Shown: positions 36,793-60,795, counted from the stretch's first letter. The stretch: DNA of 64,000 nucleotides from Lineus longissimus (GCF_910592395.1 NC_088310.1:25747491-25811490), one strand, 5' to 3'. A program made the numbers and translations. The notes: generated by a model not told the origin, from the sequence alone.

Positions 36793-39693
36793 ATAAATTT
36801 CAAGTTTTTAACGGACGACGTCAGCATTTTGACACGACGCTGGAGATCAATTAAATCTGGTTTAAAACCGACAAAATCAATTCGCCACATGGAATCTACT
36901 CACCAAGCTTTGTGGAAGCAATACTGGTCGTGGAAATAGTCATGGACTGAGCCCTGCGCGTTGGTATTGTACATTGTGCAGCTGTGCTTTGGTAATGACA
37001 AGAAATTTTGGATTATTAACGCTGCATCTCTTTAAATATTGATGACCAATGTGATTAAAACGAAAGATAAATATTGACATTCGGTAGCCTGGTAACAATA
37101 GCTGTACGAATAAAATGAATTCTTGCCAGTGGACAGGGCCTTATCTATAACTTTTCTATCGAAGAGGAGGAGGCCAATAGAATCGTCTCGATGCCTTGCC
37201 TCCTTTTCTAGTTAGATATCCCCTGACGAAGATGACAAAACCTTCAAATATGGCTTATATCTTAACATGACCATCACCAAGCCGAAAATGACACCACTGG
37301 TGCTGATACTGAAAAACGTTTCTGTTGAGTCTATATGACCAGCTGCGATGGCCAGCGAGCATGAATATATCTTTACGAAGATTCACCTTCGGATATTTGA
37401 ACGGGAGAGAAATCGTTAATCCTAAGCTGGATTGGGAACAAGAGAAAACAGAACAATGCATTGGTACACCTGATTACAATCATTAAACTGTGGGAATTCA
37501 ATACGCTGCCCCGGGGAAGGCTGTAGAAGGAGTGCTCGTTGGCTGTCCTTCGGAGATAATGCCCGGGTGGTTTAAATTCGGAGACGACACAAAGACAGTC
37601 CATATCTCCCCTTCACACGCACACTGACACACACACTTGCGTAATGCTTTCACTGGTGTACATTTTACTAAGTTTAACGAAAAAAGCGTATTACATAATG
37701 TGTTGAATCTGAAAATAGCGGCAACACGAGTGTGACAAGTTGATTCAATTTGCATTTGCGTTACAGAGATTTTTAAATCGACCAATCAAAACCCAAGGTG
37801 GAGCAATAACCTGTTATTAATATCGCTGCACGGAACGTTATTTCATTCTTACTTCGAAATGGAGCTCATCCATCAAGAAACACGAGTGTCCTTCAAGCGG
37901 GGTCCAATGTCAGAAAACCATAAGCAACGGCATAAACAATTAATACGTGTGCGTGCATGATCAGCAATATTGGGATTGCCAGACTAATTACCACGATTAT
38001 TTGATCGTTTGCTTTATCAATTAGTTAATGATGTCGTGTCTTTACTAGTAATAGGAATATGGTAACGAAACAGTGGAGCTCTTCGATCACCATCCGCGCC
38101 GTATAGCTATGCAATTTCTTACTCCCTTATCCATAGCCTTTTTTATTGGAATACTGAACAACCATCGAGCCTAGCTTTTCCCGAATTTTGCACTTGAACC
38201 CATGCGCAAAGTGGAACATCTGTACACATAACGCACTACACATTTGATCTTTATTCCAACCTTGGCACGGCTAATATTTTCATTATACTTCTGTCCCATC
38301 GGGCATGTTTGATATTCAGATCAGGACAACACTAAGATAACTATGAAATACAATCTCTCTTTCAGTACAGGCAAACAAGTCCGCATACTAATTTTTCCTC
38401 ATGCAGGAACCTGCCGTAGCTAAATTTGACCTTTTTCTTACTCTGATACGTAGAAGAAAAACATATGGTATGTTCCTTTTTCGCCAACAGAGATAACATC
38501 ATCCTGTCTTATGACAGCAATGGCCTTCAATTAGTTCCAATTCAACTTTATGCTAAAGGTTGCCATTCACAGCTCTCATGAGACAATGATTCCCATTTTT
38601 GTGTTTTATTAATGATATGTAGTTACAGGGTTCTTGCTCATTAATCAAAAACTTGCATTAGATGGGATCTTACATTAAATATTTAGCTGATAACCCCATA
38701 AAAGTATGTATGTTTTCTAGCGAAGCATCTGATAAAAGTGATGTTTTACCGAACGTGCTCAGCAAAGAACAAAACCTGTGGTATCTATCGCAAGGTTAGA
38801 TATATAATGCAATTGCAACTGCAGCGGGGGTGTAATGATAAGGTTCAGTACAGGCAAACTGGAGATTACTTCTTGCCTGAAACCACCACTGCCATTTTGA
38901 CGCTGTCAACCTGTTGCGAAGTTGATTCTCTGGAACCAATGCTCCCAAGGCATTCTATCTCACCCGCAATCTGTGGAACCAAAATTGCATCTTATCAAGT
39001 GCACGCTGAGATAGGTCCCAAGCTAAAGCATCATTAAGAATTGGACGACATGACCCAGATGAATAGCACCTGCAGAAGACATGATAAATGCTGATGAGGT
39101 ATAGGTTGCTGGAATTAAAAGATGGATCATGTCCCGAGTCAATTAAAGGGCTCGCATATCCAAAGCAATGCACCTGGACCCGTCATTAATGAGAGGAAAG
39201 GAATTTGATGGAGCAAGAAGAGAAGGTCACGGGATGGTGTGCAGAACACGATGATGCCAATAATATCGCCCCAAGGGAAGCTGCCTTAAGAATGGCCATG
39301 AGAATATCGAGAGAGAAAAAATAGTCCAGGCTTATTGTTAGGTTCTTACTGACAATTGGTTGGTAACCGTTGCCCCCAAAACACAACCGCTATTCAACAA
39401 CGCTCTCAGCTGGTTTAATCTTGAATTAGAGACAGTTTGTTTTAGCCTTGTCACCCAAATATCGTTGATTAATTCCGCACGGAACATAGTCCTAAAACAA
39501 AAGTTATGGTTAATCGAGGTTTTAGCGTTAGAGTTGATAATCGAATTCATGTGTGGTGGATCAGTGTACATGGAAAGCTGCAGCTCTGTCGTCTCTAGTG
39601 TTGGTTTTATTGATCCAGAGGAAAAGGATGACGCTGCGCCCACGAATACATTAGGCCGATGAGTCATAGCGGGAAATGTATTCAACCACTTCG
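36793..39693. other. Intergenic upstream of the tubulin array
   Basis: No supported gene. Open frames overlap on both strands at 39338-39703 (minus, 121 codons) and 39360-39662 (plus, 100 codons), abutting the first tubulin promoter. Neither shows a recognisable domain. Confidence 0.4.
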
Positions 39694-39700
39694 TATATAG
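39694..39700 (+). promoter_or_regulatory. TATA-like box of beta-tubulin gene 1
   Basis: TATATAG lies 81 bp before the ATG at 39775. It is weaker than the TATAAA of the other three copies but similarly placed. Confidence 0.45.
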
Positions 39701-39774
39701 CAACCGTTTATTACAAACGCGGCAGACAGACCCAACTCCTTTTTGCTTAGGAAACCTCCAGGAAATAAAACAAA

Positions 39775-43261
<3,487 letters not shown>

Positions 43262-45265
43262 ATATACTAGTAATTGAACTTCATAAATATTCCTTACTGT
43301 AATTATTTTTTTACTTACTGGCTTTTTTTATGGATTCGAAACTAATTGCAAAAGTTTAAAACATTAGTTGCACAATTTTCTGAATATTTGGACAGCAAAG
43401 ATGTTGCACACTTCCTCCTCTTCAATAAGAAATGTTCAGTCATGCAGTCGATGAAAGTATTTAATTGGCAGAAATCACAAAATTAAGAAAGACACGATAA
43501 TTTCGCGGTTTACAAGTGCTTCTATACAACAAATATACCTGCCCCTTGATGAAGCTTCTCTTTATAATCCAGTGGGGCATTGGCACCGGTTATCAACTCT
43601 TCCTTCCCTTGTACATGTAGGAAAGCTGCAAATACGTAGGCTACTTTTGTAACACTCCTATTATACATGACTGTTGGTTTGGTGAAGAGTTTCAAAAACG
43701 TTGACAATGACCACACATCTGTAGCGGAAATATGCCATGATATCATCCTTGTTGTCTGCGTGTATGGCGGCCGTATCTTTTTGTATGAACTTGCAATATC
43801 ATCATCTCTTTTCTCTGGGTTTATATCCAGCAATGATTTTTTAACGGGTGAGCTTTTGTAAGGCAATCAGACGAGACAATAAAGCAGATTTTTTTCTGTC
43901 TTATGATAGACCTTTTTGTAACGGGTAGCACTTGTTAAGCAATCAAAACAATTACCGGGTTTATCTGTCTAAAGGTGTCGAGTATGTACATTTTTTGTAT
44001 TACAGAAACCTTGTTTAGTCATTTTGTTACCTCATCATGTCATAAAGAAATAAATTATTCTAACGTAAGAAGACTGGTGTTTGTGTGCGTTTTACTGTGT
44101 GCTTTGATGATACTGCCATCATAGACTTTGTATCCCCTATTCAGCAGTATATATGCTCGGTCTCCGACACCAAACTGAATATGGAAGGACGTTTCAGATG
44201 TTTCGCCTGGACCTTTTTGGTTTTAAAAGCCCTATAGCCTTTCCGCCCTAGCTTGTGAAAAGCCGAATGATTAAAGCTCCATACGAAACCGAACGATATT
44301 CGAGACGTGCCAGATGGTGACCATCGATCACGTCACGAAACTCGGCCTTTTTCCCATCTCCATAGACGCTACCAGAGAACTATGCTCCAATGTACACAAT
44401 GACTTTCAGCTGCAATCATATGCCATCATTTGGTTCATCTGAGACACCGGTGGTATGATGAACCGATGTACACCACCTTCACACACGTGTCCATGAAAAC
44501 AACAAATATCAACTGGCTCCGTTTCACATCCATATGGGTACGTTTCATAAATGAAAGGACAGTGAAATAAGCAGGAAACATCTGCATGAAATCCCAGAAG
44601 TCACATTTAGCTTCTTTCCTACGGTAAGCCCACTAGAAAAAAGGGTAATCTTGTATCAAGGGGCTAACTTGGGATTTTGCACTATTGTCTTTCATCATAT
44701 CGCTGTGTCCATTCCATGCAGAAACCTGCGCTTTGGCCCACTTGTCAGAAATGCCATGTACAGTCTTGTACATTGTAGATGGTGATCCATTCAAACTGAT
44801 GTGACTATCTTAGAGCGCGATGCGGACTTTCATATCAATGTTGGAACCAATGAGAATTTAACGCGTGACTTCTTCGGGTTCACACGGCTATTGAAAGGGT
44901 GACCCACTTGACACACACTGCGTGGGGAAGCGACACAATAGCTGCCCTATTCGAATGCCTTAGAGACCATCGTCAGGTAAACACACCACATCAATACACG
45001 GCGGTGATATTTCACCATATATCATCTGCTATGATCTGGAAACGGCGGAGCACACAAAATGTTACACATGTATTCTGCAGCAGTAGTAATAATTCTAAAG
45101 AGAATGCCTTAAAAATTTATCAGGAGATCAGATAAAAAACAGAAGAACCAAACAAATTGATGCCGACGGGATACTTAGAATGATTAATATTTAGCATCAA
45201 TAATAAAACGCCAATATGTATATACTTACAATAACCCCGGCGGACTTATACACAACAGAGTCGCC
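43262..45265. other. 3' UTR of tubulin copy 1 and spacer
   Basis: AT-rich 3' UTR with poly(A) signals at 43878-43883 and 44049-44054, then a spacer without a recognisable gene. It does not visibly resemble the spacers after copies 2 and 3. Confidence 0.6.
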
Positions 45266-45271
45266 TATAAA
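45266..45271 (+). promoter_or_regulatory. TATA box of beta-tubulin gene 2
   Basis: TATAAA within CGCCTATAAAG, 97 bp before the ATG at 45363. Copy 3 has the same CGCCTATAAA context. Confidence 0.6.
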
Positions 45272-45362
45272 GTGGCGGGTTCGTAGCAACGGTCAGTCCA
45301 AATACAAGGCAGACGATAGATCGTGGCGTTCTTCTCCTTTAAGTCAAATTTACACATCAAAC

Positions 45363-47563
<2,201 letters not shown>

Positions 47564-50057
47564 ACACAGCAAGTTTGACGAGGGGGAGGCGTAATAATAA
47601 AACTTACTTTTCGGGGGGAGTTGGGGATAAAAAAGATCATAAGCAGGAGAAAGAACAAAAACTTCATGAACAAAATGGTCGAGAAAAACTTCGCACAATG
47701 CTGATTGTGTGACGAACTGCGTTCTTGCCAGAATCCATCTGATAGTGTTCACATCTATGACATAAACTACAACAACAATATGAGTCACAGAGTCACGGCT
47801 ATCACTCAAAACACCCCGGATGTCAATGCCAAGGTCATCATGTTCGTGATGTAAAAGAAAATCAAAATGTTCAGGGAAGCGCCTTCTGTAAAATGTTCCT
47901 CAGAGTCCTAATGTTTTTGCTACCAAAACATTGTTCTGCATTTGAGCTCAAGAATAAAATTCTCAGTGACTTCAAAGTTTTTTATCTTATTTTCCAGCGT
48001 CTTCTTTCTGTAGTTTGAGATGAATTTACAGGGTGTCTCAAAATATCTTCACAGTTGAAATATTTTGATGAGAGCAGAGTGATGTCTCATTTTAGACACC
48101 GTTTTTGTATTCAGTGACCATACACACTGAGTTTTAATTATCACAAAGTTCTTACGGCAGAGTACTGGTGGTGTGTATAGTAGCCCTTACTAAAATCATT
48201 ATTCACACCTGAAAAATCGAAAAGAAACGGACAACTTGCCAGAAGGTTTTACAACTTTGCGGTGGTTAAAACCCACATAATGTACATGCCGACGGTGTGA
48301 ACACGATGGTAGTCTCCCAATCTTAAAAGCCTTACTCAATTGTTCATGGATTGTTTGGCGGTTAACAGCTGGAGCCACGTCAACTACACCTCACTGCACT
48401 CCGGATGCATTGGTACAGATCTCGTCCCCCCCCCGCAGCCCTGAGGAGGAGAGGACTGGGATGAATGGTCCGCCTCGGGAGGCTACCCTTCACTAGCAGA
48501 TGTTATGACTCACTGCCAATCTGCATGACCCCCCCCCCCCCCCCCCAATAACTACCACGACGCCACCTTTTGTGCACTAGTGAAGCTTTTTTGCCTACAT
48601 GTAGGGGCAGCTTGAGCGTATTGACTACAGATAGACGCCCCTCATCGTAATGGTCGTGTCATCAAACCCATGAGGTTGGAGTTGATTGTCCATGTCGTCG
48701 GCCCGAAAGACTTCATATACTCCCGAATCCCCACATTGCGATTCCACTGGATTCGCCTCACTGATATTGGTCCCAGCGCTAAGATTTATCTAGGTCAACA
48801 AATCTACGGATGTGGTGATGCGCTGACAGAGCTTAAGTAACCATTGAGTCCTGATCCTCATAAATTATCTTATATTGTATCATCTGTTCACCCACCATTC
48901 AGAACTGATCATATCGATCATATGGTCATATAATAACATTCTCGCTTGAGTACTCGATGTGACAATCCGCTATATGACGAGTCGCAGGTCATTTGACTGA
49001 TCATAATGCACATCCATTTATCATCCTCAGCAAATGGCAAACTTTGCTCCACCAGGTTGTCAAGATGTCATCTTTGGCAAGATTAAGTTACACGAAATCG
49101 CCAATAGAGTCTCTCCTATACCTGCCATACCAGTCGCTACAAAGATGGAGAATGGGGTGGATTTCGGTTGAGGCTGGAACTAACAATTCGAGTACGCATC
49201 CCCGCATATTGTTGAAAAAAAATCATGTGACGTCCTTTCCCAGCCACCGTATCCAGCAGATACCCTAATCACCCATATTAATGCATGAGAGAAGTTTTTA
49301 GTGAGTCTTCTATATTTTGACAAAAGGCTTAAGCAGGCTCGATGTCACTATAAACGCTGTTGAAATAGTATGTCTGGTGTATTGTATCAAAGTCACTGGT
49401 AGCCGATGAACCGTGCAAAGCTAGCGAGACACGGCGCATCGAAACTCTATCAATGGGTGATTGTTAAAAGTCAACAAGCTATGTTAAGCAAATCGTCAAG
49501 GAGTTTTTTTTGTAGCCGATTTACCGTTAATACTTAGATGTGCCCGTCTGCCTTTTCCTATGTCAAAATTGAAAAAACTTACAGATACAGACGACAGACC
49601 CCCTTACCAAAACAGATTTTAGTGTTGGCTAGAATGTTGGCTATGTGTCATGAATTAATGGTGCAGGAAGTAACCAATAAGGTCGACTTGGTATTAGCAC
49701 GCAAATACCAATAGTCTCAAAAATCATTTCATGGTTACAATGCGAAAAGATGACGATGATGATGACACTGGACCGGCAGCATCATAAGCCGTACCTCCAG
49801 CATCTATAGGCCTACCTCAGCTACTGCACCTGCACCATTTTAGACTGCACCCGCAGCATCTTAGACTGCACCTGCAGCTTATGAATCTGAAGCATCAGTA
49901 GGTCATTTGAAAATCTGGAGTACACACGAGTGAGCCCAATGATGCATGCAGTATCGTCTGCACAAACAAGGGATCATACAAAAAGCGTGAAAAGAAAGTA
50001 GCCCCGTTAGCCGATGTACTGATACATCATGGCACAACAGCAAATCCTCTCACCGCC
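47564..50057. other. 3' flank of tubulin copy 2 and spacer
   Basis: The first 230 bp match the flank of copy 3. After that no gene is recognised. An 18-C homopolymer sits at 48529-48546, and a short imperfect repeat of TTAGACTGCACC(T/C)GCAG words at about 49830-49890. Confidence 0.6.
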
Positions 50058-50063
50058 TATAAA
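50058..50063 (+). promoter_or_regulatory. TATA box of beta-tubulin gene 3
   Basis: TATAAA in CGCCTATAAATG, 104 bp before the ATG at 50162. Confidence 0.65.
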
Positions 50064-50161
50064 TGCTTGATTATTATGACAACAGACTCACATTCGGCGA
50101 TAGACAGCACGAAGTAAAATCAGTTCTACCCTTTTAAAACCTTTAGAGGCCCATTTTCATC

Positions 50162-52489
<2,328 letters not shown>

Positions 52490-54632
52490 AAACAGCAAGT
52501 TTGACGAGGGGGAGGCGTAATAATAAAACTTACTTTTCGGGGGGGGGGCAGAGTGGGGAATCATAAGCTGGAGAAAGAACAAAAACTTCATGAACAAAAT
52601 GGTCGAGAAAAAATATCGCACATGATTGTATGACGAACAGCGTCGTTGCCAGAATTCGTCTGATAGTGTTCTCAACTATGACATAAACTTCACCAACAAT
52701 ATGAGTCACAAAGTCACGGCTAACTTGAGCGACTTGGTGTCTGAGTACCAGCAGTACCAGGATGCCACGGCCGAGATATTGCTTAAAATCTTCCCTTGTC
52801 CAGTTTGAGTTTTGCTGCCATTCCACAAATGGCATACTATCCATCCAAAGAGGCTCGGCAAGTTCTAGTGTTGCTTTTACAAAGTAACCTTTGCCGAAAG
52901 TGATGTTCTTCTTCAGAGAATAAATAATTGTTCAACAAAACAGGTATTTAGTTAATTTGTTTTTTCGCAGCGAAATTGCAGTTGCAGTGAAGAGTGTTCA
53001 CTCAAGGAATCGAAAATGCATAAGCCGGCTTTATACTGCCAGCACACTGCGTTGCTTTTTTGCCTGATGGAACTGTTTTGAAAATGTTTCATCATAGATT
53101 ATGTTGATATTCAAGATAAATGTAGAGAAAAAAGCTTCAGGCATTCGATCGAAGTCAGCGGCCTAAACAGACAGGAAGAAATTGATGCCGGAGACGAAGC
53201 TTGTTCAAAGCAGAGTCTCTGTTGTCATTGCATGATGAAGTCTGATATAGAATGCTGTTGCCAAAAACTTTGTGGCCGAAAATAGTGACAAACACAGTCA
53301 GTAGATGGCGAAAGCTCGGCCCCTCCAGTCCCCTCAATGGCTCCCATATTTGATTTCAGCAGAGTAGATCTAGTCTTATATGTGGAAGGGATTCCCTTTA
53401 AACTTTCAAATCATATGGACTCCACAAAGACGTATCAAAGTATGTCGTATCCAAAACAAACACATGGTTGCCCTGGTGCCTTGTCCTGTAGTTCCTTCAT
53501 TGGCGCAGTAATGCATTTGATTGCTGACTGAATGACTTGCCTATAAGATGAATAACGGGCGAACGATAACTTTGAAATAATCTTGATATCAATGGATACG
53601 ATATGTCAAATAGAACAAAGGTCTGTGTGTTGAATACTGTAAAGGCTTTGTCGGGAGGAATCATTCGACTGCAATGAGTCCGGTTCACAGACAGTACAAC
53701 GCGATCTCATCTCATGCCTGATCCATTGTTACCCCCATTGAAGCAGATCAACTGTCTGCTCATAAATGTATACATAAATGCATAGGTGTTCCTTAGACTT
53801 CAAGGGCTTCACTATATACTAACTTGAATGAAAAATGAGACATGTATATGTATATACTTTATGGGTTAATGTTGGGTTACCAGAGTACTTATTTATTTAC
53901 TGTTGAGTCGCCGCTGAAGTCACAACCAGACCCAAGTAACATCATTCATGCTAAACAAAAACTTAATCTCAACCATCCCGGAGTATTTTGAGAGTCATTA
54001 GTTTTTCTTTTAATTTTATTCGTATTATAGTTGATAAGGTATGAATTATAACAAAATACAATATGGTAGCACAGTATAAAGAATCAGCATACATTGTATA
54101 TCCATATTTTCTCTTGGGGTCAACAATCACCAAAGTATGATTTAAATGAAAAGACGTCATACATTCCATTTGTGTTTAATCAAGCTCTTTGATAACCATC
54201 CATGAAAAGAAATATTTCTATGTCAAATTCTATTCCCAAATGGCAGTTTTGTGACGAGTCGGTCGAATGGATTGCTATTCACGCTCATGCGATAGAAAAG
54301 GCAATTGTTAAGAAACAGCAGCAATCTCAACGCTGGTGTGAGAAGACACAATTATATATAGCACGATCACTGAACATCTATGGGTGGCTTTGACCGCACC
54401 ACACCTCACCGGACAGCATCGTAAATCTCTGTCGCGAAACTAGTTCTCTGAGAATCGCTCTTAAAATAAGAAATTTTGGATAAAGCGTGTTGGAGTTCTT
54501 TGAAAATGTAAACAATACTTGCTGGATCCTCAAAATATCAATCTTACTCCAAATCTGTAATGGCAGTTCCGCAACTAAACGTTGCATAACTCAGCGTAGG
54601 AATTTCCCACCATTCCTAGGCCTATCAACAGG
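52490..54632. other. 3' flank of tubulin copy 3 and spacer
   Basis: About 230 bp are homologous to the flank of copy 2, then a tubulin coding fragment (52721-52775), then AT-rich spacer with no recognised gene up to the promoter of copy 4. Confidence 0.6.
52721..52775 (+). pseudogene. Orphan fragment of beta-tubulin exon 3
   Basis: Bases 52731-52775 are identical to 45 nt of tubulin exon 3 coding [15 protein letters not shown], and similarity extends ten bases left (TAACTTGAGC against TAACATGAAC). It lies 230 bp past the stop of copy 3. It carries GTGTCTGAG as in copies 1, 2 and 4, not GTGTCCGAG as in adjacent copy 3. The acidic tail is absent and unrelated sequence follows. It looks like a conversion or repair scar. 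Confidence 0.8.
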
Positions 54633-54638
54633 TATAAA
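54633..54638 (+). promoter_or_regulatory. TATA box of beta-tubulin gene 4
   Basis: TATAAA in GGTATAAATG, 103 bp before the ATG at 54736. Confidence 0.65.
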
Positions 54639-54735
54639 TGTGTCTGGCTATTTTGACAACCGCTCATTTTCAAACACAGGCTGCACAAGGCAACAGTATC
54701 CTCACTCCAACTACACTAAGTCACCAACTGTCATC

Positions 54736-56757
<2,022 letters not shown>

Positions 56758-59571
56758 ACACAGCAAGTCGCCAAAACAACCAAAAGTTACAAAGTCGTTT
56801 CAGAACTGAAATGTCCAAGCAAAAACAATTACGGAACCGTTGAGAACCAAGAGCTGAAGTCCCATTGAGATCATGTTCATATTTTTTTCAGATGGCTCGA
56901 CAGTACATTGAAATTTAGTACTTGTCAAGAGTCAAATACAATGACATTAATCAACCATGTTATAATCAAATCGATGTTTTCACCATAAACCTCCAATCAT
57001 CTATTTCACGCAAAGTTATATGAGATTCGTGATTAGGAAGCAAAATCCATGTTGTGATCATTCCAAACAATTTGACCAGGATGTTTGACTCTTCTGCAAC
57101 TTTTTCGAGCTTTTTCCATGATTAAGCTAGAGAAGGGTTCAATACCATATAAACCTTTCCTTCACAGAGTAACCCAGGCTGTAACCTTTTTCAACATCCT
57201 CTGTTCTTGTTCGGACACCTTATGAATAAACGGTTCAGTTTGCAAGAAACACATCTTCTGTTCATTCTTTTTGATTCTGGACACGTGGAGGTCAGCAGGA
57301 TGCGGAATACCTTAACACACAAGTGTCGAACTTGCCGTTATTTTGTGGCTGCGTTGCCCTCCCGATATATCCTGCATCAGCTTCAGTGTTCCCTTGACAG
57401 GCCAGTGGAGGTTTCTAGCTGGGCCTCAATCCAACCCGTGCCTTTAATGCTACTTAAGAGACCAATGACGCAACATTTTAGTGAATGATTGAATACCGAA
57501 GTTGGCAGATGTTGGGCGATTTCTCTGGTAGGTTGGTTAAATTATTAATTCTGAACAAATACATGTGGCGGCCGTTCGCGTGTATCTGTAGACAAATAGT
57601 TCTAAACACATATTGGTAATAAATCTGAACAATGCAATGTTTTGCCTTTTAACATCAAAATACGCCGTCTCCTGGCACATCGTTTCATGGATGTGATTCT
57701 GACATGGCTTTTTGTTATTGGCTTATAGAAGAATAATTTTCTCCATTTTCTCTGTTTACTCCTGGTACTCCAACTCTTGCCCTTGGTTTCCATTGGGAAA
57801 GCAATAACCGTAACAGGGTGGGAGCAGGTGTGGGGGGCAACCCTGGTGTATATTCGAGGATCTTGGCTCGGTCGCAGCACCCGGTTTCTTCTGGTCGAGT
57901 ATGGATTTATTTATACTTGACATTAGCAAACTAAACTAACGCCATCTGTGTACAACAGGGCTTTACCGCTTACATGGCGAGGTCAGCCACTGTCTGCCCA
58001 CCAGTATTAACCGCCAAAAGCACCATGAAATCCTTGCTTCATGGTACAAGAATGCTTTTTATAGGAGGTCATGAGAGACAAATGATGGCGGTATGATCGT
58101 TTCTCATCCTGGCACGGTCAGACAGCGGGGAAATTGGTTACGGTGCACGAGTGTTCAATGCGACGCCGAACCCGCCGCACCGGCAATTGCCTCATCAGCT
58201 CCTCAGCGCTATTTCCCGCTCCTCTCTATAGTAACCAATTATTGCACGGCCTTCCATGGAGAGGAAATCATTCAGAAAGCTTCCGTTCTCATTCTCGTGC
58301 AAATTACTATCATTTTCAAACTATGACAAGAATGACTATCGTGTTTGTTTTATTTCTAACCCAACCACCTCTTAAAAATGTTGGAAACGGAAGGCCGCTT
58401 CTACCAAGAAATGACTAAATAAAACTCCCCGACATATATTGCACTAATTGACATTGGTTTAACATCTTCCAAGAAAGTGCTATATCTTCCACCCACACAA
58501 GCCATTTGTATCGCGCAACATCGGATGCAGCACAGGCCCAAATTGGCCTGGAATTTTTTGAAGTTATTGGAAGGGCAAAAATGTGACTATAGACAACGGT
58601 CCGATGCTTTCTGACATTTTATCGACGAATAGCCAGTAATCGCATCTCAGCGTATCAAAATTTAAAAATGTCCTATTTAGGGTACATATAGTCAATATAC
58701 CAACAATATGTGTCCAGAATCGTCGGCGCGATCGCCATGATCGCCCTGTGTTGAATTCGACGTAACGGAGACACGGACGAAGAGAGTTTTGAGTGCACAT
58801 GTTTTGTGCCGACAAGTGCGTCGATTGCGTTATGTTGACGAACAGGCTCCCCCTTTAATCTAATATCTCCAGTTAATGTTGCAGAATGCAATGTACGCAC
58901 ACGTATGTGTGTATAAGTTACAACCTTGCGTATAAGAGTAGTATATGCCTCTCTATCAATTTGAAAATGTTTTTAATAGACCTTCACTAAACATTTTGGC
59001 TTGTTATGTTGACTTATCTTGATTTCTCGAATTGCGGCATGTTCACCAGATGTGAGAATTGAAGAATACTTACCGAAGCCGTATGAATTCCGTCAGTTTC
59101 GGCTCTACTTTACAAAGCCAGTCCAAATAGGCTGTTCAACTCCTCAAAGAATTCATCTGGAAGCGGATCAAACAGCAAATGTTCCTGTTGAAGCGGATCA
59201 CCATAAATCACCCACTGAATCATGCTAATCCAGCAATAATTCAGTCATCGCAGCAGATACTCATTTCTGATATGAATCAATGTACCACACAACAGAGACC
59301 TCATTGATTTCTCAAGCTAAGTTTCCTAGCGGGCGGCGGTGTGTTGTCATTTTTCGATACATCAAGATACGCAGGTGGACTCCTGCTGTGTCACGCTTGT
59401 CCAATGTACAGACGATAGTGTATAGCTGTATGGTGACTTTTCATGATGTGCAATGTTCATCCCGTATTTACCTGTTCAGATCGTACTCCAAGAAAAGTTA
59501 GCTTGTGTAACCTAAGATCATATCGTACAAAGATTTTGGCAGATCCAATTAGGATGACGCAATGGACTGCC
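56758..59571. other. 3' UTR of tubulin copy 4 and intergenic DNA
   Basis: 3' UTR to about 57250, then intergenic. Short frames (for example 58093-58418, 57207-57488) have no domain or splice support. Confidence 0.5.
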
Positions 59572-59739
59572 CCAGGGCCGAGTTGTTCAAAACCATGTTA
59601 GCTTTAACGGAGACGTTAAGTCTTAACGTTAACATTTTAATGGGTTTAACTGAAAGAGATAACGTCCTCAAGGATACGGTACTTAACGTAACCGTTAAGG
59701 ATAACGTGACTTTTGTGCTTTTGAACAACCGGGCCCAGG
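59572..59739. mobile_element. Short inverted-repeat element (GGGCC..TTGTTCAAAA family)
   Basis: The left end CCAGGGCCGAGTTGTTCAAA and right end TTTTGAACAACCGGGCCCAG are inverted copies over about 20 bp. The core is built from TTAACG/CGTTAA words in both orientations and would form a long hairpin. It is related by its termini to 8171-8323. A 66-codon frame across it is accidental. Confidence 0.65.
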
Positions 59740-60795
59740 AGTCTAATTCAACCCTAGACTGACCACAAATTGCGCGCCCTTCTCACAACCGCAACTACCT
59801 TTTTGTAAAATAATGACAACGCTGGCCTATTTCAGCACCGATGCCGAATCAAACGCTGCATCTCTGATTTCCTTTGTAATGAAGAATTGGAAAAAAAAAT
59901 TAATGGACTTCGATACCCCAAATCCGTGGCATTTGCAAACTGGATGATTGGTGGAGATCACGTGGCAAACGAGTGCTACAAACCTGACGTCGTCTCATCC
60001 GAAGGCCGCCTTCGCACTGAGTTGTTGCTGGTCAACTCAAGTATTACATGTGTAAATCACTGGGAATAAAATAGTGACAGCTCGTAAATAGGATAGGACC
60101 AGTCCTTGCAAGACTGATCACGAATGCTTTCACTGCGGCACCAGTCCAGCGCACAGATGAATGGACAGACGAAATACTCCACAAGACAAGACAATACTAG
60201 TGCTAATATATGATGTACAATGTATTTCGTATTTTGTTGTCTACAAAGAATAAGGAGATGTAGCTCCTCATTTTCTAAACTTTTATAGTCGTTCTCGGAC
60301 CTTCAGTAGTCCAGAACACACGGATTTGGAATGATTGCATTATTTATTAATACAGATACCCACGCCAGATACATACCTTAACTAATATTGTCCTAAGCGG
60401 ATTAATATTGATAATAAACTGTCATTGGCGCGGTTCCGTGGTTGTATAAACCACGCCCAAAGCGTCCCACGATATAGGGCAGTTGGAAGTCTAGTCGTCA
60501 CCGTACTGTGTACGCAGAAGGATACGGCATTGCGTAACGGCGAACTTCATACGGTGTGTGAAGAGGTTAAAAACCACAGTATCTATCATTACCTCTTCAT
60601 CATGAAATGGCGTCATTTGGCAATTTAAAGTTACGCGTAGCGTGCTGTAAAATTAAACTATACCATCGAAGAAGTCATATCTATCCACCAATGATTACGC
60701 CCTCGGGTTAAGCGAAAAGTACAAAAGTAAAACTGGTCCAGTCAATCAGTTGGCAACGGTTACGAATGGCGAGACTTTGAGAGTCGTTTAATAGT
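59740..60795. other. Globin 3' flank; no other gene recognised
   Basis: On the minus strand an AATAAA (60343-60348) lies about 450 bp past the globin stop and is a candidate poly(A) signal. No further exon is recognised. Confidence 0.5.
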
